Shown here in pieces: positions 8,992 through 19,187 of a stretch of 64,000 nt of DNA. Every line of letters starts with the position of its first letter. The stretch's first letter is position 1. The stretch covers positions 2,003,501 to 2,067,500 of the forward strand of contig NC_014623.1 of the NCBI RefSeq assembly GCF_000165485.1, in the 5' to 3' direction. The translations under genes were made by a program, and so were the position numbers. Origin of the DNA: Stigmatella aurantiaca DW4/3-1. GTDB taxonomy: Bacteria; Myxococcota; Myxococcia; Myxococcales; Myxococcaceae. Under the pieces are notes generated by a model. The model made no database searches, was not told the origin of the DNA, and saw only the letters and a list, made by a program, of their open reading frames with translations.

Positions 8992-11494
8992 GCACGAAGC
9001 GTTACAGCCCGGCGGAACTGCGCGCCCTGATCGAAACCTTCGAGAATCCGATGGTGGTGCTGCGCGAGCATTCGCTGTGGCTGGTGAACGAGGCCTATCT
9101 GCGCATGCTGGGGTTGCCGCGCGAGAAGGTCGAGGGCGAGTCCGCCCTGCGGTTCATCAGTCCGCATGAGCGCAGCCTGCTGTCCGCCGCCCTCCAGCGG
9201 CTCGTCGAGGGGGGGCCGATTCCCACCGCCTCCGTCCGGCACCTCGTCCCCGCCGCCGGGGGCAGGATGCTCAAGATGGCCATCCAGCCTCAGCGGGTGG
9301 CGCTGGAGGATGGCGCCCAGGGCTGGCTGCTCAACCTCATTCCCCTGACGGATTTGCCCCCGCTGTTGGGTGTCGCCGAGCGGTTGATGGAGCGCTCGGC
9401 CCGGCTGGTGACGGCGCGCTCGGAGCAGGCGGTGCGCCAGGCGACGTTGGAGGTGTTGGCTTCGGCGGGCTTCCTCGCGCGGTTCCTCTCGCGGGAAGGC
9501 GAGTGCCTGTTTTCGAGCGGGGGCAAGCCGCTGCCAGAGGATGAGGTGCTGGTGAAGGAGGCGCTCTCCCAGGGCCATCCGGTCTTCGGAGGGATGGGCC
9601 CTGATGCCTCGTTTCATGTCTACGTTCCCCTGGGGGATGCGCGCCAGGAGGTGTTGTGGGTCGAGGGTTCGGAGCTGGCCCTGACACACGGCTCCGTGAT
9701 GATGCTCTTCGCCAAGATGGTGGGCGCGGCGCTCTCCGAGGCGCGCCTTCAAGCCGAGAGCGCGCGGGGCAAGTGGGAGATGGAGGCCTTGGCGGAAGTG
9801 GCGCGCTTCGTGGCGCGGGTGGAGCCGCCCAGCGCCGAGGCGTTCCTCGAGCGTCTCCAGGGGTTGCTCTCCGCCGAGGTGGTCCTGCTGCATGTCCGGG
9901 AGGAGCCGGGCACGCCGCCGGTTCCCATCGCCTGCGTGGGGCTGCCGGCGGTGGCCCCGGCGGTGAATGCGGCCCGCCTGGGCCAGGTGTTGAGCGAGGC
10001 GGTGCTGGGCAGTGAGCCGGGCGTCTTGTCGGGCGAGGACGAGGGCCGTGCCCTGAAGGAGGCGTCCGGTGGGAAGTTGGGCTGTGGCGCCTCGGTGCGC
10101 CTCACCCGGGGCGGGCAGGTGTACGGCTCGCTCCAGGTGCTGCGTGCGCCCGATCGCCCCTTCCAGCGCGAGGATTTGCGGCTGCTGGGGACGGTGGCGG
10201 AGCTGCTGGTGACGTTGCTGGAGCAGCACCGCCTGCGCGCCGAGTCCGCGCGGCAGCTCTCCGAGACGCGCCTGCTGCTGGACCTGGCGCGCACCACCTC
10301 GGCTGTCCTCGATACCGCCAGCATCCTGGACTCGGCGTCGGACTTCCTCGTCCGGCTGCTGGGCGTGTCCAACTGCGCCATCTTGCTCTATGACGATCAG
10401 GCCAAGGTGCTGCGGGGCGCCGCCGCCTCCGCCGCCCACCGGGACTTCTTCCGCGGGGTGACCATCCCGATCACCAGCGATGACCTGACGGCGCGGGCCG
10501 CCCGCGAGCGCCGGTCGCTCGCGGTGGAGGATGTGGAGAAGGCGGCGGGGGAGGGCATTCCCGAGTTCGTCCGGGCCTTGGGGGAGAAGGCCTTGCTGGC
10601 CTTGCCGCTCACCTCGCGCGAGGAGCTCATCGGCGTGGTGTTGGTGGACGACACCCGGGGGCCGCGCCTCTTTGGCCCTTCGCTCATCGAGCTGGCGGAA
10701 GCCACCTGTGGGCAGCTCTCCATGGCCATCGCCAATGCGCGGCTCTACGAGTCGCTCTGGGCCTCGTACGCGGAGCTGGCGGCAACGCGCGCGGAGATGG
10801 TCAAGCGTGAGCGGTTCGCGGCCCTGGGCGAGCTGTCCGCCATCGTTGCCCACGAGGTGCGCAATCCCCTGGGGGTCATCTTCAACGCCGTGGCCTCGCT
10901 GCGCCGGCTGATGCCCTCCAAGGGGGACGCGGCCATGTTGCTGGACATCCTGGCGGAGGAGAGCGATCGGCTCAACCGCATCGTGGGAGACCTGCTGGAC
11001 TACACCCGGCCCCGCGACCCCATCCTCCACCCGGAGGACTTGGGCCGCGTGATTCAGGATGCGCTGGAAGCGGCCCGGCTCCAGGGCGGTCCGGGCGGCC
11101 AGGGGGTCTCCGTGCAGATCCATGTCGAGCCCTCCATTCCTCCGGTGCCCATGGACCGGCGGCTCATCCGCCAGGCGCTCGTCAACATCATCGTCAACGC
11201 CATTCACGCCATGCCGCATGGGGGCGTGGTGCGGGTCAACGCCCGCCGTGAGCCCCACGCGGGGCGCGATTTCCTGCGAATCGATGTGACGGACCAGGGC
11301 ATGGGCATTCCCGCCGAGCTGCTCCACCGTGTTTTCGAGCCCTTTTTCACCACCAAGGCCCAGGGCACAGGCCTCGGTCTGGCGGTGGTGAAACGCATCC
11401 TGGAGGAGCACCGCGGCGAGATTGCCGTGGAAGGCGCCCAGGGCCAGGGCACCACCTTCACCCTCCGGCTTCCCTTCCAACCCCCGACGCTCCC

Positions 11495-11498
<4 letters not shown>
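8988..11498 (+). CDS. pxrK: PAS/GAF sensor histidine kinase, PxrK-like
   Basis: 836 residues. An N-terminal PAS domain (about 10-120) is followed by two GAF-like regions (about 130-400 and 430-590). HisKA comes next with phospho-acceptor His in AIVAHEVRNPLG (about residue 622), then HATPase_c with N-box NIIVNAIHAMPHGG, G1 DQGMGIP, F-box FEPFFTTK and G2 GTGLGL. No membrane segments, so it is likely cytosolic. It overlaps selB by ATGA and the regulator gene by GTGA. The symbol rests on location: in M. xanthus a kinase gene (pxrK) and an NtrC-type regulator gene (pxrR) lie directly upstream of the sRNA gene pxr, the arrangement seen here. Confidence 0.88.
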
Positions 11499-12925
<1,427 letters not shown>

Positions 12926-12950
12926 GCCAGGAAAATGAAGTTTTCCGAGG

Positions 12951-12994
12951 ATCACAGGGAACCATCCCCATGGGGCAGGAGAGCGTCCTGTGAT
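12951..12994. repeat. Nested palindrome downstream of pxrR
   Basis: ATCACAGG (12951-12958) pairs perfectly with CCTGTGAT (12987-12994). Inside the loop sits CCCCATGGGG (12966-12975). A separate small stem, GGAAAA...TTTTCC, lies at ~12930-12946. No U-tract follows, so a simple terminator is unlikely. It may be an mRNA 3'-end structure of the selB-pxrK-pxrR transcript. Confidence 0.4.
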
Positions 12995-13026
12995 GGAAAT
13001 ACCAAGAGCCTGAAATGGCTGGAATT

Positions 13027-13040
13027 TTTCAGAGTTGAAA
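13027..13040. promoter_or_regulatory. Distal candidate PxrR site, TTTCA-N4-TGAAA
   Basis: TTTCAGAGTTGAAA has the same arms as the two proximal sites. Its centre is 126 bp from the nearest of them, close to twelve helical turns. Assignment to PxrR is inference from position and repetition. Confidence 0.5.
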
Positions 13041-13152
13041 GCCCATTTCCGGCCGGAGCGGATTCCCAAGGCCAGGCCCCCGGCGGGTGAAGTTCTAAGT
13101 CCCTGAAACAAAAGGACTTTTTCTGGCGGGTGGTTTCGGGGGGCCCGAATCA

Positions 13153-13184
13153 TTTCAGATCTGAAACCGATTTCAGAGGTGAAA
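13153..13184. promoter_or_regulatory. Proximal pair of candidate PxrR enhancer sites, TTTCA-N4-TGAAA x2
   Basis: TTTCAGATCTGAAA (13153-13166) is a perfect 14-bp palindrome. TTTCAGAGGTGAAA (13171-13184) shares the same arms, centre-to-centre 18 bp. The pair lies ~80-110 bp upstream of the sigma-54 -24 element, the usual distance for NtrC-type upstream activating sequences. Confidence 0.6.
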
Positions 13185-13262
13185 TGGGCAACAGGGGGCG
13201 GTTGCAGGGGGGGGCGACACTCAACCCCTTGAAAACTCTAGAGACCAAGCCTTTGGGACGGC

Positions 13263-13278
13263 TGGCACGAGGACTGCT
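13263..13278 (+). promoter_or_regulatory. Sigma-54 (-24/-12) promoter of pxr
   Basis: TGGCACG-AGGA-CTGCT. GG and GC are 10 bp apart as required, and only one base departs from TGGCACG-N4-TTGCW. Predicted start is about 13289. No -35/-10 housekeeping promoter is evident close by. Confidence 0.85.
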
Positions 13279-13288
13279 ATAGAGATAC

Positions 13289-13410
13289 ACGGGACGCATC
13301 GAAGCGAGGCTGAAGGTGGTTCCCCCCCACCCCTTCAGCACTTCCGGTGAGTCACCTTTAGAAGAACCCGCGGCCCGGTACCCTCTTGGGGTATCGGGCC
13401 GCCTTCTTTT
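13289..13410 (+). ncRNA. pxr: Pxr-like small regulatory RNA
   Basis: Predicted transcript of about 120 nt between the sigma-54 start and an intrinsic terminator. Stem-loop 1 (13309-13339) pairs GCTGAA+GGTGG with CCACC+TTCAGC with a two-C bulge. A run of exactly seven cytosines (13322-13328) spans its loop and 3' arm. In M. xanthus, Pxr is a sigma-54-dependent sRNA that blocks fruiting-body development when nutrients are present. A mutation in a seven-cytosine run of its first stem-loop is the described adaptive change. A short middle hairpin may form at GGTGAGTCACC (13347-13357). The third stem is the terminator. Location after a kinase/NtrC pair matches pxrK-pxrR-pxr. Processing to shorter forms cannot be judged here. 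Confidence 0.85.
13370..13410 (+). terminator. Intrinsic terminator of pxr
   Basis: Fourteen-base-pair stem, 13370-13383 with 13389-13402, one G-U pair, five-base loop, followed by CTTCTTTT. Very GC-rich and well formed. Confidence 0.9.
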
Positions 13411-13548
13411 CTACTCCTTCTTTGTCCGTGAGCCGAGGCGTTCTCGTCCTTCGTGGACGTGACTGCCGGCGGGTAGACCTTCTGGTTGGGTAGGTCCGGG
13501 AGCGACACGGCTCGGGCCTGGCCCCCGCGACGGCGCGGTGGGCGCGGG

Positions 13549-14289
13549 TCAGTGAGGGGCCCGGGCCTTCTGGCTCTGCCGGTAGGTGGGGATGCGCAGC
13601 GAGTGGATGAAGCCCACGGGCGTGATGCCTCGGCCCGTGCGGAAGGGCCAGAAACGCAAGCGGGCGGGATCCAACGAGACTTCCTCGGCCAGCCGCAGCT
13701 CGGCCAGGGGGTGCCACCGTCCCGCGAGTTCCCCGCGAAGGGGCCGGGCCTCGAAGGTGAACCGGGCCCGTCCCGCCTGGACGGCGGCCTGGAGCTTCTC
13801 CACGCGGCTCTGGCCTGGCACTTCCTCGGCGTGGGAGACGAGGCGCAGCTTCACCCGGCCCAGTCCCTCCACTTGGAAGGGGGAGACGGCGTAGTAATCG
13901 TTCTTCAGCCAGTCGTGGATGTCCGTGGTGAGGGGCGCCAGCCCCAGCGTCCAGGGGGAGCGCAGGGTGGCGAAGAGGAGATCCTGGTCTCCCGCGGAGG
14001 GCTCCTCGGTGACGGCCTCGGTCGAGCGCAGGCGCACCGCCACCCCCAGGACATCGGGCCACTCGCGATGCCCGCGCCAGAGGGCCGTCGACAGACGGAC
14101 CAGGGCAGGGCCCGGCAGGTGCACGGCCAGGGCCTGGAGGCTGGCGTGCGTGTCGAGGGCACTCAGCTCGGCGCGAAAGGTGATGCCTTCCGGGTGCAAG
14201 AGGCGCGCGTGCCGGAGGGTGGCCCCCAGACGGACAGCAGGGCTCCACAGTGCGCCCACGAAACGGCCCAGGTTTTCCGGCAGCGTCAT
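13549..14289 (-). CDS. Uncharacterised protein, catalase-like fold family (sometimes annotated 'phosphodiesterase')
   Basis: 246 residues from ATG 14289, chosen because GGGAGG lies 8 nt upstream. The ORF is open further upstream but without such a site. Recognisable pattern: 'LLHPEGITFRAEL' near residue 30, then 'GPALVRLSTALW...WPDVLGVAVRLR', 'DQDLLFATLRSPW' and a C-terminal 'GFIHSLRIPTYRQSQK'. This resembles an actinobacterial/myxobacterial family distantly like the catalase core barrel, but no heme ligand tyrosine can be pointed to with confidence. No signal peptide. It lies between the pxr terminator and the nuo operon on the same strand as nuo, 165 nt after nuoN, so it may be transcribed with it. 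Confidence 0.55.
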   Translation of the reverse strand: MTLPENLGRFVGALWSPAVRLGATLRHARLLHPEGITFRAELSALDTHASLQALAVHLPGPALVRLSTALWRGHREWPDVLGVAVRLRSTEAVTEEPSAGDQDLLFATLRSPWTLGLAPLTTDIHDWLKNDYYAVSPFQVEGLGRVKLRLVSHAEEVPGQSRVEKLQAAVQAGRARFTFEARPLRGELAGRWHPLAELRLAEEVSLDPARLRFWPFRTGRGITPVGFIHSLRIPTYRQSQKARAPH

Positions 14290-14454
14290 GAAGTCGTCCT
14301 CCCGGGCCCAAAGGTGGCGCCGCGGGAGACCTGGGAGAAGAGGCGGCACCCAGGGGCTGAGGGGCCGCTTGCTGGGCAGGGGGGCGCAAAAACGGAAACG
14401 CCCACCCCGGCGCAGGGCCAGGGCGGGCGTGGAGCACCTCGGTGCTCGGGAGGG

Positions 14455-16014
14455 TTACGGACCGATGAAGAGGGAGCCTGCCTGGGCCAGCCAGCCCTTG
14501 AGAGGACCCGGGACGATGCCCAGCAGCACCACGGCGGCGGTGGACAGCACGAGGGTGAGCTCGGTGGTCCAGGTGCGCTCCAGCGTGTGCGCGCCCTCGG
14601 GCACCGGCCGCATGAACATGTAAACGATGACGCGCAGGTAGTAGTACACGCCCACCGCGCTGGACAGCATGCCCACGATGGCCAGTCCGATGAGCCCCGT
14701 GTCCACCGCGCTGCGGAAGATAAGCAGCTTGCTCATGAAGCCGATGGTGGGCGGGATGCCGCTGAGCGACAGCATGAACACCGCCATCGCCACGGCCCAA
14801 CCCGGCCGCCGCTGGGCCAGCCCGCTGAAGCGATCCAGGTCCCACGCCGTTCCCTTCTCCTCATCCTCGCGGCGCTCCAGCGAGGAGATGAGGGCGAAGG
14901 CGCCCACCGCGGTGACGGTGTAGGCCAGCAGGTAGAAGAGGATGCCGCGCAGGGCGTCCGCTCGCGCCAACTCCAGCGGCGAGCCCGACCCCAGCATCGT
15001 GGGGGACAGCAGCCGGAACTGCTCGCCCGGCCGGTTGACGAAGAGCGACGCCACGCCCACCAGCAGGTAGCCAGCGTGGGCGATGGACGAGTACGCCAGC
15101 ATGCGCTTCACGTTGCGCTGCGGGAGGGCCAGCAGGTTGCCGACGATCATCGTCAGGAACGCGAGCACGGAGAAGATGACGAAGGGAATCTGGGGATCCA
15201 TTCCCTGGGACACCGAGAGGAAGACACGCACCATCGCCGCGAAGGCCGCCGCCTTTACGCCCGCGCTCATCAGCGCGGTGACCGGGGTGGGCGCTCCCTC
15301 GTACACGTCCGGTGTCCACATGTGGAACGGCACCGCGGCCACCTTGAAGGCGAAGCCGGCGGCCACCAGCATGACGCCGCTGTAGACGAGGGCCCGGTTC
15401 TCGACGAGCGCGCCGGGCAGGGCGGCGCTCAGGTCCGCCAGCCGGGTGTGGCCGGTGGCCCCGTACAGCAGCGCCGCGCCGTACAGCAGCACCGCCGAGG
15501 AGAAGGCGCCCAGGATGAAGTACTTGAAGCCCGCCTCGCTGGGCCGCGTGCCCCGGCGCAGATAGGAGGTGAGGGCATAGGTGCCAATGGAGAGCACCTC
15601 GATGTTGACGAACAGGGTGATGAGTTCGGCGGACACCGCCAGGAGGGTCATGCCCGCCGAGGCGAAGAGCATCAACGCATAGAACTCCCCGCGCTCCGCG
15701 CCGCGCCGGCGCAGGAACCCCGCGGAACTCAGGGCCGCCAGCGCCAGGGCCACGCAGACGACGAAGGACAGGAAGCTGGAGAAGGGGTCCAGCACCGCGT
15801 AGCCGAGGAACACCTGCTGGGGCGGTTGGAACATCAGCGCCACGGACACGGTGGCGGCCACCACCGCCGTCGCCGTGGCCAGCACCGTCTGGTAGCCGCG
15901 CGAGGAGGTGGTGGCGAGGAAGACCTCCGACAGCAGCAGCACGCAGGCCCCCACCACCAGGATGAGGGCGGGCAGCATCGGGAGGAAGTCTGCCGAGGTG
16001 AGATTGGGAGTCAT
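14455..16014 (-). CDS. nuoN: NADH-quinone oxidoreductase subunit N
   Basis: 519 residues with about 14 membrane helices of the Mrp-antiporter type. Characteristic segments are NIEVLSIGTYAL (key Glu in the membrane), FKVAAVPFHMWTPDVYEGAPTPVTA (broken-helix Lys and the His/Trp/Pro loop) and KRMLAYSSIAHAGYL. It is one of three proton-pumping subunits of complex I. It follows nuoL after a 52-nt gap, where nuoM would normally lie. Last nuo gene of the cluster. Confidence 0.95.
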   Translation of the reverse strand: MTPNLTSADFLPMLPALILVVGACVLLLSEVFLATTSSRGYQTVLATATAVVAATVSVALMFQPPQQVFLGYAVLDPFSSFLSFVVCVALALAALSSAGFLRRRGAERGEFYALMLFASAGMTLLAVSAELITLFVNIEVLSIGTYALTSYLRRGTRPSEAGFKYFILGAFSSAVLLYGAALLYGATGHTRLADLSAALPGALVENRALVYSGVMLVAAGFAFKVAAVPFHMWTPDVYEGAPTPVTALMSAGVKAAAFAAMVRVFLSVSQGMDPQIPFVIFSVLAFLTMIVGNLLALPQRNVKRMLAYSSIAHAGYLLVGVASLFVNRPGEQFRLLSPTMLGSGSPLELARADALRGILFYLLAYTVTAVGAFALISSLERREDEEKGTAWDLDRFSGLAQRRPGWAVAMAVFMLSLSGIPPTIGFMSKLLIFRSAVDTGLIGLAIVGMLSSAVGVYYYLRVIVYMFMRPVPEGAHTLERTWTTELTLVLSTAAVVLLGIVPGPLKGWLAQAGSLFIGP

Positions 16015-16066
16015 GGCAGGAGCGGGCCCTTACGGCAGGGGAAGGCGAGAGTGTCGGAGAAGCCCA

Positions 16067-18295
16067 TCAGAGCACCTGGAAGAGGGCGTAGACGACGCCG
16101 CCCAGCAGCGCCAGGGCCATGACCGCGGCATAGGCCTGCGCGTCCCCCGACTGCAGGTAGCGCAGCGCGCTGCCGACGCGGACGGTGAACCACGCGGAGC
16201 CGCGCACCAACACCGTGTCGATGAGGAACGAGTCCACCACGCGGTACAGGAGGAAGCTGAGGAACTTCACCGGGCGGACGAGCACCAGGTCATACAGCTC
16301 ATCCACGTAGAACTTGTTCTGCGTCACCCGCCGCACCTGGAGCGCGAACGCCTGGGCGGGCTGGCCCTGCCGCGACGGGAAGAACGACAGGTAGAAGTAG
16401 GCCGCGGCCCCTCCGCCCGCCAGCGCCACCGCCCACGCGAGCAGGTAGTCGGTCATCTTGGGCAGGCTGTCGTCCAGGACCACCGTGCCGGCGCTGCGCA
16501 CGATGTCCCGCGTCGGGCCGAACACCGAGCTGAGGAAGTTGTCCATCAGCGCCTCGGGGCGTCCCTTCAGCACGGGGAAGGCATAGACGGAGGCCAGGAC
16601 GCTGCACACCGCCAGCAGCACCAGCGGCAGCGTCATGGTCCAGGCGCTCTCGTGCGCGTGCGCCACCTTCGCCTCGGGGGAGCGCTTGCCCTCGAACGTC
16701 AGCAGGTACAGGCGCGACATGTAGAAGGCCGTGCACGCGGTGATGACCAGGCCCACGGGGAACAGCAGGGCGTGGACCCACTCGTAGCCCGCGATGCGGT
16801 TGAGGTGGACGCCGTGGAGGATGGCGTCCTTGGAGAAGAAGCCCGAGAGCGGGAAGATGCCGGTGATGGCCAGCGTGGCGATGGCGAAGGTGGCCCACGT
16901 CCAGCGCATCTCGTGGCGCAGCCCGCCCAGCTTCTTGATGTCCGTCTCGTCCCCGTTGCCGTGCATCACGCTGCCGGCCCCCAGGAAGAGGCAGGCCTTG
17001 AAGAAGGCGTGGGTGACCAGGTGCAGCACCGCCGCCCAGAAGATGCCCGTGCCCAGGCCCATGAACATGATGCCCAGCTGGGACACGGTGGAGTAGGCCA
17101 GCACCTTCTTGATGTCGTCCTGCGCGAAGGCAATGAGCGCCGCCAGCAAGGCGGTGCCGGCCCCGATGAGGGCCACGGTGGCCATCGCCACGGGGCTGAG
17201 CACCAGCAGCGAGCTCATGCGGGCAAACAGGTAGATGCCCGCGGTGACCATCGTCGCCGCGTGGATGAGGGCGGAGACGGGCGTGGGGCCCGCCATCGCG
17301 TCCGGCAGCCACACGTACAGGGGCAACTGGGCGCTCTTGCCCGCCGCGCCCAGCAGGAACAGCAGCAGCGCCACCGTGAGCACCCCACCGAAGGTGCGGC
17401 CCTTCAGCGGCCCCTCGGCGATGGGGGTCGTCAGCGTCACCGCCCCGTTGCTCTGCTGTTCCGGCAGCGCCCGGGCCAGGGTCTCCAGCCCCTGGAAGGT
17501 GACGGGGCCCCGTTGCGCCAGGCCCGCCTGGTACCGGGCGGGATCTCCCCGGCCCATCTCCGTGCTCTGGCCATTGCGGAAGGTGCGCACGAAGCGGAAG
17601 TCCTCGACGGTCGACTGCCGGGAGAAGGCACCCACCAGCAGGATCAGCAGGAACGTGGCGATGAGGAACCCGAAGTCACCGATGCGGTTGGTGACGAAGG
17701 CCTTGCGCCCGGCCCACGCCTTGGCGGGATCCGTGTACCAGAAGCCGATGAGCAGGTAGCTGGCCATGCCCACGCCCTCCCAGCCCACGAAGAGCAGCAC
17801 CAGGTTGTCGGCCATCACCAGCGTCAGCATCATCGCGACGAACAGGTTGAGGTACGCGAAGTACCGCCAGTACCCGTCATCGTGCTCCATGTAGCTGGTG
17901 GAGTAGAGGTGGATGAGGAAGCCCACCCCGGTGATGACCAGCATCAACGTGCCGGAGAGGTGATCCACCAGCAGCCCGAAGTTCACGCGGAACTCGCCCG
18001 CGCTGAACCATGTGCCCAGGTCCGCCCAGATGGCGTGGCTGGTGCGGAAGCCGCCAAAGGTGTCCGGCACGGAGGGCGCGCCACTGCTCGTGGCCCAGAA
18101 GGCCAGCAGCGAGAGCACGAAGGAGCCCGCCACCGCCGCGCAGGCCACCAGGTGCACGTTCTCGCGGCCCAGCCGCCGGCCGAACAGGCCGCACACGAAG
18201 GCCCCCAGCAGCGGCAGTGCGATGATCATCCACAGGGAGGGCGCCAGGAGGATGGGGGCGATGGGGGCGCTGTTGAAGAGGTCGTTGAGGGCCAT
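16067..18295 (-). CDS. nuoL: NADH-quinone oxidoreductase subunit L
   Basis: 742 residues, long for NuoL but with the expected C-terminal lateral helix. Motifs include FVGWEGVGMASYLLIGFW, AFVTNRIGDFGFL, LYVWLPDAMAGPTPVSALIHAATMVTAG and KKVLAYSTVSQLG. Largest of the antiporter-like pump subunits. It lies 30 nt after nuoK. A segment around residues 225-290 (between NRIGDFGFL and the LPDAMAGPTP loop) is longer than in E. coli. Confidence 0.96.
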   Translation of the reverse strand: MALNDLFNSAPIAPILLAPSLWMIIALPLLGAFVCGLFGRRLGRENVHLVACAAVAGSFVLSLLAFWATSSGAPSVPDTFGGFRTSHAIWADLGTWFSAGEFRVNFGLLVDHLSGTLMLVITGVGFLIHLYSTSYMEHDDGYWRYFAYLNLFVAMMLTLVMADNLVLLFVGWEGVGMASYLLIGFWYTDPAKAWAGRKAFVTNRIGDFGFLIATFLLILLVGAFSRQSTVEDFRFVRTFRNGQSTEMGRGDPARYQAGLAQRGPVTFQGLETLARALPEQQSNGAVTLTTPIAEGPLKGRTFGGVLTVALLLFLLGAAGKSAQLPLYVWLPDAMAGPTPVSALIHAATMVTAGIYLFARMSSLLVLSPVAMATVALIGAGTALLAALIAFAQDDIKKVLAYSTVSQLGIMFMGLGTGIFWAAVLHLVTHAFFKACLFLGAGSVMHGNGDETDIKKLGGLRHEMRWTWATFAIATLAITGIFPLSGFFSKDAILHGVHLNRIAGYEWVHALLFPVGLVITACTAFYMSRLYLLTFEGKRSPEAKVAHAHESAWTMTLPLVLLAVCSVLASVYAFPVLKGRPEALMDNFLSSVFGPTRDIVRSAGTVVLDDSLPKMTDYLLAWAVALAGGGAAAYFYLSFFPSRQGQPAQAFALQVRRVTQNKFYVDELYDLVLVRPVKFLSFLLYRVVDSFLIDTVLVRGSAWFTVRVGSALRYLQSGDAQAYAAVMALALLGGVVYALFQVL

Positions 18296-18325
18296 GCGAG
18301 AGCTTTCGGCGGAAGGGGGACCGCG

Positions 18326-18628
18326 TCAGTGCTTCATCGTCTTGATTTCATCGATGTTGACGCTGCCTCGGCTGCGGAAGACGGCGATGACGATGGCCAG
18401 CCCCATGGCCGCCTCCGCCGCCGCCACCGCGATGACGAAGAAGGCCGACACGTGGCCCGCGCTGTCGCCGCGCATCCGCGCGAAGGCCAGGAAGGTCAGG
18501 TTCGCCGCGTTCAGCATCAACTCCACGCACATGAAGACGATCAGCGCGTTGCGGCGCACCAGGACGCCGAACATGCCCAGGCAGAACAGGGCGGCGGCGA
18601 GGAAGAGGTAGTACGAGATGGGAACCAT
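18326..18628 (-). CDS. nuoK: NADH-quinone oxidoreductase subunit K
   Basis: 100 residues, the standard length, three membrane helices. The conserved membrane glutamates are in FMCVELMLNAANL and AAAEAAMGLAI, part of the hydrophilic axis of complex I. GAAGGG sits 6 nt before ATG 18628. It lies between nuoJ (55-nt gap) and nuoL. Confidence 0.96.
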   Translation of the reverse strand: MVPISYYLFLAAALFCLGMFGVLVRRNALIVFMCVELMLNAANLTFLAFARMRGDSAGHVSAFFVIAVAAAEAAMGLAIVIAVFRSRGSVNIDEIKTMKH

Positions 18629-18683
18629 GGTGCCCTTCGGCGGCCCGGCGGGCCCGCCTTCTTGAGTTGTCCGCGGTGTGGCT

Positions 18684-19187
18684 TCAGATCCGCGACTTGG
18701 CGACGACCACCGAGCCGACCATCGAGACCAGCAGCAGCAGGCTCACCGCTTCAAAGGGAAACAGCCACGAGCTGAAGATGGCCTTGCCAATCGTCTCCAG
18801 CGTTCCGAAGGTTTGCGCCTGCGCGCCCAGGTCCGCCACGGTGGAGGGCAGCCGCTCCAGGGTGATCGCCAGGGCCGCGAACAGCCCCAAGGCCGTCGCG
18901 CCGCCGATGATGCGCGTGAGCGTCAGCCGGGGACCGGGGGGCTCTTCTCCCAGGTTCAGCAGCATGATGACGAACAGGAAGAGCACCATGATGGCGCCCG
19001 CGTACACGAGCACCTGCATCACCGCCAGCGTGTGCGCCCACAGCAGCACGTAGATGCCGGCGAGGAAGAAGAACGTGGACACCAGCGCCATGGCCGAGTG
19101 GATGGGGCTCTTGGCGAAGATGACCACCGCGGCGGAAAACAGCGTCAGGAACGCGAACGCTCCGAAGAGGGCTTGCTCGATGTTCAT
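18684..19187 (-). CDS. nuoJ: NADH-quinone oxidoreductase subunit J
   Basis: 167 residues, five predicted membrane helices. The conserved VLVYAGAIMVLFLFVIMLLNL segment (helix 3, pi-bulge region) and the early KSPIHSAMALV are diagnostic. ATG 19187 overlaps the nuoF stop by four bases (ATGA), which implies translational coupling. The same frame is open upstream through antisense-like sequence, but the overlap and family N-terminus (NIEQALF) fix the start. Confidence 0.94.
   Translation of the reverse strand: MNIEQALFGAFAFLTLFSAAVVIFAKSPIHSAMALVSTFFFLAGIYVLLWAHTLAVMQVLVYAGAIMVLFLFVIMLLNLGEEPPGPRLTLTRIIGGATALGLFAALAITLERLPSTVADLGAQAQTFGTLETIGKAIFSSWLFPFEAVSLLLLVSMVGSVVVAKSRI

Noticed and set aside
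6919..11480. Long minus-strand frames opposite selB and pxrK
   Set aside because: Same GC artefact; the plus strand carries intact catalytic motifs throughout.
13097..13122. AAGTCC/GGACTT stem followed by Ts as the pxrR terminator
   Set aside because: Only six pairs with an 11-base loop and a weak T-run. Too weak to call as a feature.
13486..18775. Very long plus-strand open frames opposite the nuo genes (13486-16122 and 15908-18775)
   Set aside because: They are antisense frames kept open by high GC. Composition is His/Arg/Gly/Gln-rich with no family resemblance, while the minus strand encodes clear NuoL/NuoN.
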